Of a DNA stretch of 64,000 nucleotides, positions 25,665 to 35,316 are shown piece after piece. How positions within the stretch are numbered: the stretch's first letter is position 1; each line of letters begins with the position of its first letter. The stretch comes from Vicingus serpentipes. GTDB taxonomy: Bacteria; Bacteroidota; Bacteroidia; Flavobacteriales_E; Vicingaceae. Location of the stretch: NCBI GenBank assembly GCA_024103385.1, contig JAGFIT010000031.1, positions 23,766 through 87,765 of the forward strand. The letters are read 5' to 3'. The notes under the pieces are model-generated. The model saw only the letters and a list, made by a program, of their open reading frames with translations, did not search any database and was not told the origin of the DNA. The position numbers were made by a program, and so were the translations under genes.

Positions 25665-26906
25665 TTAACAAAGTTCAAATACAGTAATTTCAGGCAAGAT
25701 ACCAACTCTTCCAGGATAACCAATAAAACCTAAACCCCTATTCACGTAAATTTGCTGATCTTCTTTTTCATAGTGTCCTGCCCAGTATTTATAGAGGTAT
25801 TTTGAAGGGCTCCATTTAAAACCTGGAATTTCAATACCAAATTGCATTCCATGTGTATGACCCGAAAACGTTACAGCAATGTCTTTGTGCTCAGGTAGTA
25901 CTTTTGCTTCCCAATGGGAAGGATCGTGACTGAGTAGTAGTTTTACATCCTCTGGCAAACAACCTTCTTTGGCTTTAGAAATATCTCCATATTTTTGAAA
26001 ACGGGCTTCACTTCCCCAATTTTCAACCCCCACAATTGCCAATCGGTCATTATTTTTTTGAATGATATGACTTTCGTTTAACAATAACTTCCATCCCAAT
26101 TGCTGATGTACTTTTTTCATTAATTCATAATTGTGTTTTTTACCTTCCAAATCATCTTTTTGGTAAAAATAATCGCCATAATCATGATTACCCAAAATGG
26201 AATATACTCCTAAAGGTGCTGTTAGTTGTTTTAAGGTATCTATAAAAGGAATAACTTCTTCAGTTATTTCATTGACCAAATCGCCTGTAAAAAAGATAAT
26301 ATCAGGCTGTTGTTGCTCAATAATATTTACCACCTTTTTTAAAGGTTCATTGGTAAGAAAACTTCCTGAATGGATGTCTGAAATTTGTACAATTTTTAAT
26401 CCTTTAAAAGATGAAGGAAGGCTAGGGATTTTTAATGATTGATTTCTTATTTTGAAATCGAAAGCACTCTTAATTATGCCATACATTAGCGTTCCAAAAG
26501 GAATAATGGAGGCAACAATGGCTGATTTTTTTAAAAACTGCCTTCTGCTAGGAACGAATTCTTTCGTTTTTTGAAAAAATAATTTTCTTTTTAGAAACAA
26601 TAGCAAACTTTTTAAATCGTGAAGTAGAATAAAAATCGAACCTATAATTTTGGAGAGAATAATAATAAGCACGATTCCAAATAAATAAATTCTAGCAAAT
26701 TTTGGAGGAACTTGCTTTGAGGTGAAATACGAGGCAATAAAAAATAGAAAAATAATGGTAGCAATAGTGTATATCCAGTAACTAATTTTGATGGTTAACC
26801 TAAACTGAGGTCTTAATCTTTCAATAAACTTATTTAAAGCCCTATAGTAATAAATATCTATAGGTAAAATAATGAGAATTCCTGCTATTATAAAATATAA
26901 AGACAT
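25665..26906 (-). CDS. Membrane-bound metallophosphoesterase with internal twin-arginine motif
   Basis: This 413-residue protein has three N-terminal membrane segments (about residues 3-20, 42-60 and 72-96). A sequence SRRQFLK follows at residues 120-126 with a hydrophobic stretch to about 146, which looks like a Tat signal placed inside the chain. The calcineurin-like phosphoesterase domain then begins at about 168 with metal motifs DIHSG, GDLV, GNHDYG and GHTHG. It resembles the YaeI/YkuE type that acts on lipid-linked substrates at the membrane. It is co-oriented with the polysaccharide genes upstream, 13 bases after the O-antigen ligase gene, but that need not mean a shared role. Confidence 0.88.
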   Translation of the reverse strand: MSLYFIIAGILIILPIDIYYYRALNKFIERLRPQFRLTIKISYWIYTIATIIFLFFIASYFTSKQVPPKFARIYLFGIVLIIILSKIIGSIFILLHDLKSLLLFLKRKLFFQKTKEFVPSRRQFLKKSAIVASIIPFGTLMYGIIKSAFDFKIRNQSLKIPSLPSSFKGLKIVQISDIHSGSFLTNEPLKKVVNIIEQQQPDIIFFTGDLVNEITEEVIPFIDTLKQLTAPLGVYSILGNHDYGDYFYQKDDLEGKKHNYELMKKVHQQLGWKLLLNESHIIQKNNDRLAIVGVENWGSEARFQKYGDISKAKEGCLPEDVKLLLSHDPSHWEAKVLPEHKDIAVTFSGHTHGMQFGIEIPGFKWSPSKYLYKYWAGHYEKEDQQIYVNRGLGFIGYPGRVGILPEITVFELC

Positions 26907-26919
26907 TGAAACTTAGGGG

Positions 26920-28134
26920 TTAATTCAATTGCTTTTTGTTAGAGAAATAGGCCGAAAAAAATAATGCATTGAAAAATGCATAAAAAATAACTCCAGCTTG
27001 ACGTTCTAATATGGATTCAGTTAACGCGTTTAGTAAAATCAATAAAAGAAAAAAGACGTAGACATAATGTTTTTGTTTGAAAGACCAAATTAAAGGGCTG
27101 ATTAATATTAAGATTAAAGTAATCCCACCACCTATAAGACCTAAAGCAATAGAAGTTTGTAAAAATTGGTTGTGCGGGTTTAGTCTTTTCTCTGCAAGTA
27201 TTGTAAGATTCTGCTGAAGGTATTCTTCTACAAGCACATCTTTTACATCTCCAGTACCATAACCTAATAGAGGCTTTTCTTTAATAAGTTTGATAGCTGC
27301 GTTCCACGCATAAATTCGAACTCCTGTGGTAGATTCTTCAGACGTTTTTTTGGAAGTTAATTCAGAGAAGAACTCATTCACTCTTACATGAAAAGAGTAA
27401 GAGTATTGATAGGTAATGGATAACCCTGAAATTATAATTAACAAGGCGATAAAACTCTTATAGTAATTTTTATGTTTTATAGTTCCAAACGTAATAGCAA
27501 ACAATTGAGTAAATAACATGGATATGATACCTAATTTAGAAGAGAGTAGAATTATTAGAATAGATAAAAACACATTAAGACTAATTGTTTGTAATGAGTT
27601 TAGGTTAAACTGTTCATTGGGTTTGAAATAAAAATAATAAACAATGATTAAAGCTAAATTCAAATACATTGAAAAATAACTAGGGTGGTGAAAGATGGAT
27701 AGTTTAGAATAGAAGAGTTCTGATTCTTCCTTTGTAATCATAAATTGAAAAACAGCATCTCCTAAGCAGATTACACTAGAGAGAATAACCCCAAATAGAA
27801 ACCATTTTAATATGATTGGTAGTTTATCTTTCATATTAATTCGGGATATATAGAATGTTATAGGAAAAATTAACAAAGAAAATTTAGTTTCTAAATCCAA
27901 AAACGCAAGATGTAGGTTAGCACTGTTTAATAAACCTATCACGTAAGCTATGTATATAACAGTAAAAAGCAGTATGGTCTTCTTATTTTCTTTAAATGAA
28001 TAGTTCCCATTGATGAGAGTAGTGATAAAAAAAATACCCGCTACAGGAGGAATTATTTTTTGATGAAAAGGCAGTACAAAGCTGAGTGCTAGTAATGAAA
28101 AATAATTGATGTTATGTAGCGTTTTAGAATTCAT
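26920..28134 (-). CDS. O-antigen ligase/polymerase family membrane protein
   Basis: This 404-residue inner-membrane protein has about eleven hydrophobic segments and the large periplasmic loop typical of the Wzy/WaaL (Wzy_C) family. The conserved segment GYGTGDVKDVL followed by RLNPHNQFLQTSIALGLIGG carries the family arginine and histidine. Such proteins either polymerise O-units or transfer finished chains to lipid A core or other acceptors; sequence alone cannot tell which. Its start overlaps the end of the upstream membrane-protein gene by 11 bases, placing it in the polysaccharide operon. Confidence 0.88.
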   Translation of the reverse strand: MNSKTLHNINYFSLLALSFVLPFHQKIIPPVAGIFFITTLINGNYSFKENKKTILLFTVIYIAYVIGLLNSANLHLAFLDLETKFSLLIFPITFYISRINMKDKLPIILKWFLFGVILSSVICLGDAVFQFMITKEESELFYSKLSIFHHPSYFSMYLNLALIIVYYFYFKPNEQFNLNSLQTISLNVFLSILIILLSSKLGIISMLFTQLFAITFGTIKHKNYYKSFIALLIIISGLSITYQYSYSFHVRVNEFFSELTSKKTSEESTTGVRIYAWNAAIKLIKEKPLLGYGTGDVKDVLVEEYLQQNLTILAEKRLNPHNQFLQTSIALGLIGGGITLILILISPLIWSFKQKHYVYVFFLLLILLNALTESILERQAGVIFYAFFNALFFSAYFSNKKQLN

Positions 28135-29623
28135 TTGATAGTCTTTTATCTCTAACTATATATTTTTTAATGAATATTTCTAAAATTACGACTAAAACGA
28201 TAAACCCAAAAAATGAATTATAAGTAGATTGGTCGCCAGAATAGATAAAAAGTGGGGTAAAGGATAATGGGATTGATAATAGTAGAAGGTTAATTAATTC
28301 ATGTTTTCTATGAAGAAATAGGTAATAGAGTAAAAATAGCATAACATATCCTAATAATGGAAAGGGGAGCGTAGAAATCAAAATTCTATTAATACGTTTT
28401 AAAATTATTGAAAAGTACCAAAGAGGATCATTGGAAATATCGCTCAACACTTTTTCTTTCATTATCTCTTCATACTCATCAATTTCATCAAATTTTTTGT
28501 AGTATATTTTGTCTTCATCATAATATTCATCAAGGTGCAGTTTTCCAGAATATTTTAAGTCTAGGTTATATTTAGATTTAAGAATAGGAATAGCGTATTT
28601 ATAAGCAACCCTATCGTTCCATTGATAACCATATTTATTGTCGAAATCACCTAACCCACAGAAAATAGGATGCCATAATTTATGACGTTTAATTTTTCCT
28701 CCATCATAGGTATGCCCACCGTTTTCTTTAACGATATTATATGCTTCAGCGAATTTTGAATCAAAATAACTACTGATATATTGTTTGCTAGCATAAAAAC
28801 TACCCACAAGTAATAAAATATAAATGGGTTTTTGGATGATTTTTAGAGATTTACTAATAAAGTATATGAATAGGGCAGAAACCAGTATGATTGATAGTTC
28901 GCCTCTTATTTCTGAAAAAACACCTATTAACAATCCACTAAAAGCAGGGGAAATGATTGCCCACGACTTAATTTTTTCATTAAAAATTAGTTTGATGTTG
29001 AGAGCGATAACTAACAACAACACAGATCCAAGTAAACCAAAGATATTTTCATTATCAAAAATCTCATACCAGAAAAAAGGAGTTAGATTTATGGTGAAAA
29101 CTAGTAGAAGTCCAAGTAACGTTTGTTCAATAGAATGGAAAGAGATAAAACAAAAAATTAAACTCAATGTAAAACTCAAGAAATTAAAAAGTTTTACAGA
29201 AGGATTTTTAGGGCTACCTCTAATTATTGAATTGGGCAAGTACGCAAAAATTCTTGCATTCTCGCCTAACCTACTCCAGTGTTGATATTCCATAATTAAA
29301 TTTTCTCCTCTTTCTTTTATTAAAGAATCAGCAGCAGCTTTCGAATAAGTTAGATTGGTATCTAAAGTAGAAAGAGGGAAAAGGTTTTTGTAATAATGAA
29401 AATAGGCAAAATGTTGACCTTTGTCGTGAGAAAACCCAGAGGCATCTAACCTTCTTTGAATATTAGTTATAGCAACATTTTCAGATATTAAATAGAGTAC
29501 AGCGTTTAATAATATGATTACTCCAATTATGAGGTATTTAAATTGGTTTCTAGATAAAGATTGAATGAATGATTTAATTTTATTCAACAATTTATTTTGT
29601 ATTTTTTTTTGATAAAGATTCAA
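28124..29623 (-). CDS. Polytopic membrane protein, unknown (GT-C-like)
   Basis: This protein of about 487-499 residues has at least ten hydrophobic segments. A soluble region of about 110 residues (about 300-410) contains several acidic and aromatic residues (HLDEYYDEDKIYYKKFDEIDEYEE). I do not recognise a named family; the shape resembles GT-C glycosyltransferases or related envelope enzymes, but the expected acidic pair in the first loop is not clear. The start is uncertain: a TTG at 29623 overlaps the upstream gene by 32 bases, while TTG codons at 29590 and 29587 lie just after its stop. Its position within the sugar cluster suggests a role in glycan assembly. Confidence 0.72.
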   Translation of the reverse strand: MNLYQKKIQNKLLNKIKSFIQSLSRNQFKYLIIGVIILLNAVLYLISENVAITNIQRRLDASGFSHDKGQHFAYFHYYKNLFPLSTLDTNLTYSKAAADSLIKERGENLIMEYQHWSRLGENARIFAYLPNSIIRGSPKNPSVKLFNFLSFTLSLIFCFISFHSIEQTLLGLLLVFTINLTPFFWYEIFDNENIFGLLGSVLLLVIALNIKLIFNEKIKSWAIISPAFSGLLIGVFSEIRGELSIILVSALFIYFISKSLKIIQKPIYILLLVGSFYASKQYISSYFDSKFAEAYNIVKENGGHTYDGGKIKRHKLWHPIFCGLGDFDNKYGYQWNDRVAYKYAIPILKSKYNLDLKYSGKLHLDEYYDEDKIYYKKFDEIDEYEEIMKEKVLSDISNDPLWYFSIILKRINRILISTLPFPLLGYVMLFLLYYLFLHRKHELINLLLLSIPLSFTPLFIYSGDQSTYNSFFGFIVLVVILEIFIKKYIVRDKRLSNEF

Positions 29624-30563
29624 TAATATAAATTGGTCTTTGCCTTATTTCATTTAGACTTTTACCAAAATAAATGGAAAGAATTCCTATTAACAAAAAT
29701 ATAATAGTGAAGCATACACTTTGAAATATGATTAATGTGGTATAACCACTAGGTGGAGTTTCTCCAAAGAAAAATATAAACAAACTATAAACAGAAATAC
29801 TAGTGGTAAAAAAGATGAAAAAGAGGGAAATAAAAAGGGCTATTCTTAAGGGCTTATTAGAGAAGGTGAAGATGGCGATAAAACTGAGTTTAATTAAATT
29901 ACTTAAAGAATAACTTGATTTACCATCTGCTCTAGCTGGAGCTTCAAAAGGAATCGATGTTTTTGTGAATCCGATAGTTTGGATGTAACCTCTTAAAAAC
30001 CTATTATGTTCTCTAAAATTATTTTTTAATAAGTCTGCTACTCTTCTTGAAATGAGGAAGAAATCTGAAGAATTTTTTTCAAATGAATATTCGGATAATG
30101 TATTTAAAAGCTTATAAAAAAACTTAGAAAACATATTTTTAACCATTCCATTGTCCATTCTTTTAATTCTTGTTGTGTTTACAATTTCGTAGCCATTATT
30201 ATACTCCTGAATCATAGCTGGAATTAATTTAGGAGGGTGTTGTAGGTCAGCATCTAAACAAACAACAGCTTCATTTTTTGAAGAATCAATTCCTGCAATC
30301 ATAGCAGCTTCATGTCCAAAATTTCTGGAAAAATTAATAGTAATGAATTCAAATTTTGAGAATTGATTGTCTTCTACTATAGATTGAATTACAGACAGAC
30401 TATTGTCTTTACTGCCATCATTAACAAATACAATTTCAAAAGAAACATCATGAATACCCGATAAAACAGTGTATAATTCACGCCATAAATTGTTTAATGA
30501 CGCTTCTTCATTAAATACAGAAACAACAACACTCAGACTATTCAATTTATTTTTTAGCATCAT
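29592..30563 (-). CDS. Family 2 glycosyltransferase with two C-terminal membrane helices (GtrB/DPMS-like)
   Basis: This 323-residue protein has a GT-A catalytic domain with SVVVSVFNEEASLNNLWREL, the nucleotide-sugar motif VFVNDGSKDNS, and VCLDADLQHPP as the DxD-type motif. Two membrane helices follow (about residues 233-260 and 270-300). This architecture is that of GtrB/ArnC and dolichol-phosphate mannose synthase-like enzymes, which load a sugar onto undecaprenyl phosphate for transfer on the outer face of the membrane. The adjacent polytopic protein could be the matching GT-C partner, though this is only inference. Confidence 0.9.
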   Translation of the reverse strand: MMLKNKLNSLSVVVSVFNEEASLNNLWRELYTVLSGIHDVSFEIVFVNDGSKDNSLSVIQSIVEDNQFSKFEFITINFSRNFGHEAAMIAGIDSSKNEAVVCLDADLQHPPKLIPAMIQEYNNGYEIVNTTRIKRMDNGMVKNMFSKFFYKLLNTLSEYSFEKNSSDFFLISRRVADLLKNNFREHNRFLRGYIQTIGFTKTSIPFEAPARADGKSSYSLSNLIKLSFIAIFTFSNKPLRIALFISLFFIFFTTSISVYSLFIFFFGETPPSGYTTLIIFQSVCFTIIFLLIGILSIYFGKSLNEIRQRPIYIIESLSKKNTK

Positions 30564-30577
30564 TTTTATAAAAAATA

Positions 30578-31594
30578 TTATCTTGACAATTGGGTATTTC
30601 TTTTATTAGGAAATCGATTAAATAATGTAAAATCAAAAATGCCTTTTAAATAACCTAATCCATAACTAAAGTGAAGTATGAAAAAGGTAAAACTAGTTAA
30701 AAACAATGTTTTTTTCTTTTTAACTAGTTTAAAAGAAAAGATTAAACTCATTAATAAATAAAGTACAATAACCGAGACGAAAAGAATAAAGAAGAAAATA
30801 TGTATAAAAGAAGTTATCATCCCTATAAAAATAAACAAAACAAAAAATAGAGGGACTATTTGTCTTATTGTAGTAATTGTTTGGTGTTTTTTGTTAACGA
30901 ACATTTTCCAATAACCATACTGGTAATACTGTTTAAATAGTTTGGAAAAAGATGATCTTACATAGTACTTAGATTTTATCTTGTTCGATAGATAAATTTT
31001 AAATCCATTTTTTATTAATCGATAATTAAATTCATCATCTTGATTTCTAACTAACTCTTCATCAAAATAACCAATTTGCTCAAACACTTCTTTTTTATAT
31101 GCCCCAAATGCAACAGTATCTACATATCCATTTTTGTTGCCAGTTCTAAAATGAGCATTACCTACGCCAAAAGGAGAAGCCATAGCGATTCCTATTATTT
31201 CTGCAGTTTTGTTTTCATAAAAATTTTCGATAACACCACCAGTACATCCAATCTTTTCTTCTGAGAATAATAATGTTATATTTTCGCTTATAAAGTTGGG
31301 GTCAATTTCAGCATGTGCGCCTAAAATAATTTTAACATCATCTTGAGAAGCTTTTAATCCTAAATTTAATGCATAAGGGGTCGTTTGTTCATGGTTGTCA
31401 ATTAGATGTATGTTTTTATTTTGATGTACCAGCGTTTTTATAATGTTTCGTGTTTGATCATCACTCAAGCCATCGCAGACATATATAGCTATAAGTTCTT
31501 TTGGGTAATTGGAATTTAAAATAGAGTCAATACATTTTTTAATGTATTTTTCTTCATTTCTACATGGGATTATTATGGATACTGTTTTATTCAA
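30578..31594 (-). CDS. Family 2 glycosyltransferase (ExoA-like)
   Basis: This 338-residue enzyme has an N-terminal GT-A domain: SIIIPCRNEEKYIKKCIDSIL, then YVCDGLSDDQT, then LGAHAEIDP at the metal/sugar site and RNQDDEFNYRL at the catalytic base position. Three to four hydrophobic segments at the C terminus (about 245-320) anchor it in the inner membrane. It resembles the succinoglycan glycosyltransferases of the ExoA kind. The start is TTG at 31594 and overlaps the upstream glycosyltransferase gene by 8 bases. Substrate and linkage are unknown. Confidence 0.88.
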   Translation of the reverse strand: MNKTVSIIIPCRNEEKYIKKCIDSILNSNYPKELIAIYVCDGLSDDQTRNIIKTLVHQNKNIHLIDNHEQTTPYALNLGLKASQDDVKIILGAHAEIDPNFISENITLLFSEEKIGCTGGVIENFYENKTAEIIGIAMASPFGVGNAHFRTGNKNGYVDTVAFGAYKKEVFEQIGYFDEELVRNQDDEFNYRLIKNGFKIYLSNKIKSKYYVRSSFSKLFKQYYQYGYWKMFVNKKHQTITTIRQIVPLFFVLFIFIGMITSFIHIFFFILFVSVIVLYLLMSLIFSFKLVKKKKTLFLTSFTFFILHFSYGLGYLKGIFDFTLFNRFPNKRNTQLSR

Positions 31595-32699
31595 TTAACG
31601 AGGAATAAAAATTAAGTAATTTGTTCTCTTCGATGCTCCAATTGTATTTTTCTTTGACGAGTTTTTTTCCGTTTCTACCCATAATGCTAGCCAATTCAGG
31701 ATTATTGAGGATATATTCTATCGCCTCTTTAATTTCTTTAGGATTCAAGGGGTTCACGCAAATCCCACATTCATTGTTTTCAATAATACTCTTCCATAAA
31801 GGAAAGTTAGAAGCAATAATCGGCAATCCAGCAGCCATGTACTCAAACATTTTCACGGGTAAAGCCTCTATGTAATTGATAACAGGATGAAGGGTAACAA
31901 GTCCTAACTTAGATTTAGCGTACACTTCTTTTACTTCTTTTCTGTTTATAAATCCTAGTTCTTCTACCTTTCGCCATCCTTTTAATTGACAAACTTCTTC
32001 TCTTAAACCATTTTCAAGAAAATCACCTGCAATAAGTAATTTTAAATCTAACGATTCAATGCTATTGACAATTTCTTTAATTCCTCTAATTTTAGTAATA
32101 CCACCGACATAACAAATAATGTTTTCTTTTTTAGTGTTATAATCAATATTTAATAATAACTCATTAAGAATAGGAAAGTTATTAATGCTGATAGTATTTT
32201 TATTAACCCTCAAAAAACGTTCTTTTATATGAGGGGTAGCTGTTATTATACCATCTAATTTTGAAGCTATTTTGTTTTCGAAGTATTCAACAAATATTGA
32301 TAGAGGATATTTGATAATAGGATTTATATAAGGTTTTGAAAGTATTTGACGAGGTAAATCTTCATGTACATCATAAATTACTTTTTTTCCTTTTCTTTTA
32401 AGTTTTTTTGCAATACGTAATATTTCAGGGTCATGAAAATGATAGATGTCGGCATCAACCTCCATTGCTTTTTTGTATAGTTGATTTACTGCTTTAGTAA
32501 AACGTTGTCTTCTATTTTTATAAGTTACAGGAACACCAATAATTTTCACATCATTAATGAAATCGTTATTACCATTAATAACCAATAGGGTAACATCGTA
32601 TTTTTTGGCTAAAGAGGAACATTCTTTATGGAATATCCGAACATCAGTTGTTTGATGAACTGATGTTAAATGGCAAATATGTATTTTTTTATTGGGCAC
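31587..32699 (-). CDS. Family 4 glycosyltransferase
   Basis: This 370-residue GT-B enzyme has the N-terminal HICHLTSVHQTTDVRIFHKECSSLAKKYDVTLL unit and a C-terminal Rossmann domain with the donor-binding motif EYMAAGLPIIASNFPLW, including the EX7E-type glutamates. No membrane segment is seen, so it should act at the inner face of the membrane. The start is GTG at 32699, overlapping the flippase gene upstream by 11 bases. The sugar donor cannot be deduced. Confidence 0.92.
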   Translation of the reverse strand: MPNKKIHICHLTSVHQTTDVRIFHKECSSLAKKYDVTLLVINGNNDFINDVKIIGVPVTYKNRRQRFTKAVNQLYKKAMEVDADIYHFHDPEILRIAKKLKRKGKKVIYDVHEDLPRQILSKPYINPIIKYPLSIFVEYFENKIASKLDGIITATPHIKERFLRVNKNTISINNFPILNELLLNIDYNTKKENIICYVGGITKIRGIKEIVNSIESLDLKLLIAGDFLENGLREEVCQLKGWRKVEELGFINRKEVKEVYAKSKLGLVTLHPVINYIEALPVKMFEYMAAGLPIIASNFPLWKSIIENNECGICVNPLNPKEIKEAIEYILNNPELASIMGRNGKKLVKEKYNWSIEENKLLNFYSSLIE

Positions 32700-33966
32700 T
32701 ATTTAGCAATTGATTGTCATGTTGTTTAGCTACAAAAAGGATTAAAGTATAGTAAATAGTATAAGCAAGCAAATCCATAAGAACATATATCCTTAAAAAT
32801 TTTTCCAATGAATAATTATTTAGAAAAAAGAGCATACAGATGATGACGAAATAAAAAAACTGCCAGATACTGCTCATTTTTATTTTTTCAAGAGATATAA
32901 ACACAGAGCTAAGAGGAGATACGATGAATTTAATGGCATAAGCAAATACTAAAATTTTAGATATTTCTCCTGAGTATCCCCATTCAGAACCAAAAGCAAA
33001 TTCAAATAACGGGTTCCCAAAAAGTATAATGATGATGATGCCTAAAACACTTATTATAGATAAACTCAAGCTTGTTTTTACAATAAGAGGCAATACAAAC
33101 TGGTTATAATTCCTGTTTTCAGCAATTTTTTGTAGTAATACTTGGGAAATGGTAATAGAAATTAAAGCAATAGGTAAGGCCAACATCTGTCTACTTAAAT
33201 CTACATAACCAGTAATTTCTTGAGAATAAAACTTATTTATAATAATAATGGGAAGAAACAAACCAATAGTGTTTAGTAGAGAGGGTAGGGCACTATATAT
33301 GGGGAAGTTATTGTATTTTTTTAATATTTTTTTAATATTTTTTAAATTGAACGTCAGTCTTAATTCAGTTTTTTGAGATTGTTTTAAACCTATTAGAAAA
33401 TTGGACAAGTCACCTATAATGGTTCCTATGATTAAACCTTTTCCTATTGTTGTTAATCCTAAACCTAATTGAATAGTCCCTTCAGCTAATCTTCTTACCA
33501 CTTTATTAACGGAAGATTTTTTAAATTCTTTTTTTCTTATTAACCAATTATTCAAAGCTCTATATGAAGAGATGAGAAAGATACTTAGAGGTACAAAATA
33601 AATCCAAGTATTCATTTCAGGAGGAAAATCAAAATAGTTGATAATGTAATTTCCTGATAAAAGAAAGGTAATTAGTAGTAGACTATTGAAAACAAAACTA
33701 AACAAGATAGCTCCCAATGCTAAGTGATTGGCTTCTTCATCTTCTTTTGGTAACACAACAGTTGTTTCATATTTTCCTGCAGCTACTACTACTATGATGC
33801 TAAAAACACTTGAATAAATGGCCAACACCCCAAAATCCTCTGGGGTATATATTCTTCTTAAAAATGGTTGTAAAGCAATAGGAATAAGTTGGGCAACAGC
33901 CGTCCCAGAAATTAGGGTAAGTGTGTTTTTCAGTAATTCTGATTTATTTAATAGCTTTTTTAACAT
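32689..33966 (-). CDS. Polysaccharide flippase (Wzx-like, MOP superfamily)
   Basis: This 425-residue membrane protein has 12 or so hydrophobic segments and begins KNTLTLISGTAVAQLIPIALQPFLRRIYTPEDFGVLAIYSS, a typical O-antigen flippase start. It moves undecaprenyl-linked oligosaccharide across the inner membrane. It is separated from the next flippase gene upstream by 84 bases that contain two hairpins, the largest gap in this operon. The presence of two flippases in one cluster may mean two different repeat units or that one protein serves another lipid. Confidence 0.9.
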   Translation of the reverse strand: MLKKLLNKSELLKNTLTLISGTAVAQLIPIALQPFLRRIYTPEDFGVLAIYSSVFSIIVVVAAGKYETTVVLPKEDEEANHLALGAILFSFVFNSLLLITFLLSGNYIINYFDFPPEMNTWIYFVPLSIFLISSYRALNNWLIRKKEFKKSSVNKVVRRLAEGTIQLGLGLTTIGKGLIIGTIIGDLSNFLIGLKQSQKTELRLTFNLKNIKKILKKYNNFPIYSALPSLLNTIGLFLPIIIINKFYSQEITGYVDLSRQMLALPIALISITISQVLLQKIAENRNYNQFVLPLIVKTSLSLSIISVLGIIIIILFGNPLFEFAFGSEWGYSGEISKILVFAYAIKFIVSPLSSVFISLEKIKMSSIWQFFYFVIICMLFFLNNYSLEKFLRIYVLMDLLAYTIYYTLILFVAKQHDNQLLNSAQ

Positions 33967-33985
33967 TATTGTAAAGGTGGTTGTA

Positions 33986-34039
33986 AATAAATTAAGATTA
34001 ACCTTGATAGTCTTAATTTATTCAACATCAAATGTTGAA
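33986..34039 (-). repeat. Two tandem hairpins between the two flippase genes
   Basis: A 12-bp perfect AT-rich stem (33986-33997 with 34011-34022) and an 8-bp stem (34021-34028 with 34032-34039, loop CAA) lie side by side in the only sizeable gap of the polysaccharide operon. On the minus strand they precede the start of the 32689-33966 flippase by 20 bases or more. They may be a processing site, attenuator or weak terminator. Confidence 0.55.
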
Positions 34040-34050
34040 ATCAAAAGACC

Positions 34051-35316
34051 TTAAATATGTAAGTTACAATATTTTCGAGCAAATAATTTAATGAAAATCA
34101 TTTGAGCAATGTAAGAAAGAGCAGTACCTATAGCAGCTCCATATAATCCAATCCATTGGATAAAAATAAAGTTTCCAATGACGTTAACTACAAATAGGAT
34201 TAAAAAAAGTAATGATTGTATATGAGGTAATTTCATTTGGTTAAACATCATTGTTAGAGGTAAATAACCTGATGATAAAACAATAGCAGCCACCAAAATA
34301 GCATATAGAATCCAATAAGTCATAAAATAGTCTTTAATACCAAGAACAAATAATCCAAAGGGATAAAGGACTATTGTGAGTAGTGCAAGACCTCCAATGA
34401 TTTTATAAAAAGAGATAATATTTTTCTTTAACAAAATATTGAATTGCTTAGAAACATTTTTCATTACAGAAGCTTTTGTAATGATAGGGTTGATATTGTT
34501 TCTAAATACAACCGGTATTTGAAGAATTCCTTCTGCAATTGCTAATACAAAACTATAAATTCCAACATTTTGATCGGTTGTGAAATAGCCTAACATAATG
34601 ACATCCACACGCGTATTAATATCTAATAATAAGTTTCCAATAAAAGCGTTTCGTCCAAAGTTAAAATGTTCTTTAATGAAAGATAATGAAGACGAATTGA
34701 ATTTGAATGTGAAAAATTTTGAAGTGTAGATAATTAAGATTAGGAAAAGTATTAATTCAGGAATTGCAAATATAGTTGTGATTAATGAGGAGTCATCTAC
34801 GAAAAAGATTAAACAACATAATGTGGTAAACATCAAGAAGAATCTTAAAAAAGTAAAGAGCGCAAATGATTTCATTCTTCTTACTCCATTAATATAAGCT
34901 AATAATACTTTGTTTAGAGAAAAGAACACAATACCCCATAGACAGGAATACAAACCTTGATTAACATCTTTACTATCAAAAAAAGAGGCAACAAGATTCG
35001 TAAAAGGATAACATGAAAGGGTAATTATTGTAGCAGTAATTAAAACTAAAACTAATGAAGAGGTCATTACTTCATCTACTTTTTCTTTATTTTTAAAAAA
35101 TCTAGGAATGTATTGTTGCACAGACAAATGAATACCAAAGGCAGCAATTTGTGCTATAATAATATATACCGCATATGATTGATTGAAAACACCTAAAACA
35201 TCCTCTCCGTAGTAGTGAATAATTATAGTATTAATTAAGATGTACAATGCACCACTAATTCCTACAGAAAATAGATTAAACAACGAATCAATTGAAAATT
35301 TACTTTTATTTATCAT
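34051..35316 (-). CDS. Polysaccharide flippase/exporter (MOP superfamily), second copy
   Basis: This 421-residue inner-membrane protein has 12 to 14 hydrophobic segments and the overall pattern of the PST/Wzx family (SVGISGALYILINTIIIHYYGEDVLGVFNQSYAVY near the start). It differs strongly from its neighbour at 32689-33966. Its ATG overlaps the stop codon of the upstream gene as ATGA, which couples translation to it. The gene after it is 84 bases away. The substrate is presumably an undecaprenyl-linked glycan. Confidence 0.9.
   Translation of the reverse strand: MINKSKFSIDSLFNLFSVGISGALYILINTIIIHYYGEDVLGVFNQSYAVYIIIAQIAAFGIHLSVQQYIPRFFKNKEKVDEVMTSSLVLVLITATIITLSCYPFTNLVASFFDSKDVNQGLYSCLWGIVFFSLNKVLLAYINGVRRMKSFALFTFLRFFLMFTTLCCLIFFVDDSSLITTIFAIPELILFLILIIYTSKFFTFKFNSSSLSFIKEHFNFGRNAFIGNLLLDINTRVDVIMLGYFTTDQNVGIYSFVLAIAEGILQIPVVFRNNINPIITKASVMKNVSKQFNILLKKNIISFYKIIGGLALLTIVLYPFGLFVLGIKDYFMTYWILYAILVAAIVLSSGYLPLTMMFNQMKLPHIQSLLFLILFVVNVIGNFIFIQWIGLYGAAIGTALSYIAQMIFIKLFARKYCNLHI

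Noticed and set aside
28824..29285. 153-residue plus-strand frame inside the polytopic membrane gene
   Set aside because: No motif, start context or promoter supports it, and the opposite strand has clear membrane segments.
34000..34050. Terminator for the upstream flippase
   Set aside because: The hairpin there is AT-rich, has no convincing T-run at its 3' side on the minus strand, and the operon clearly goes on.
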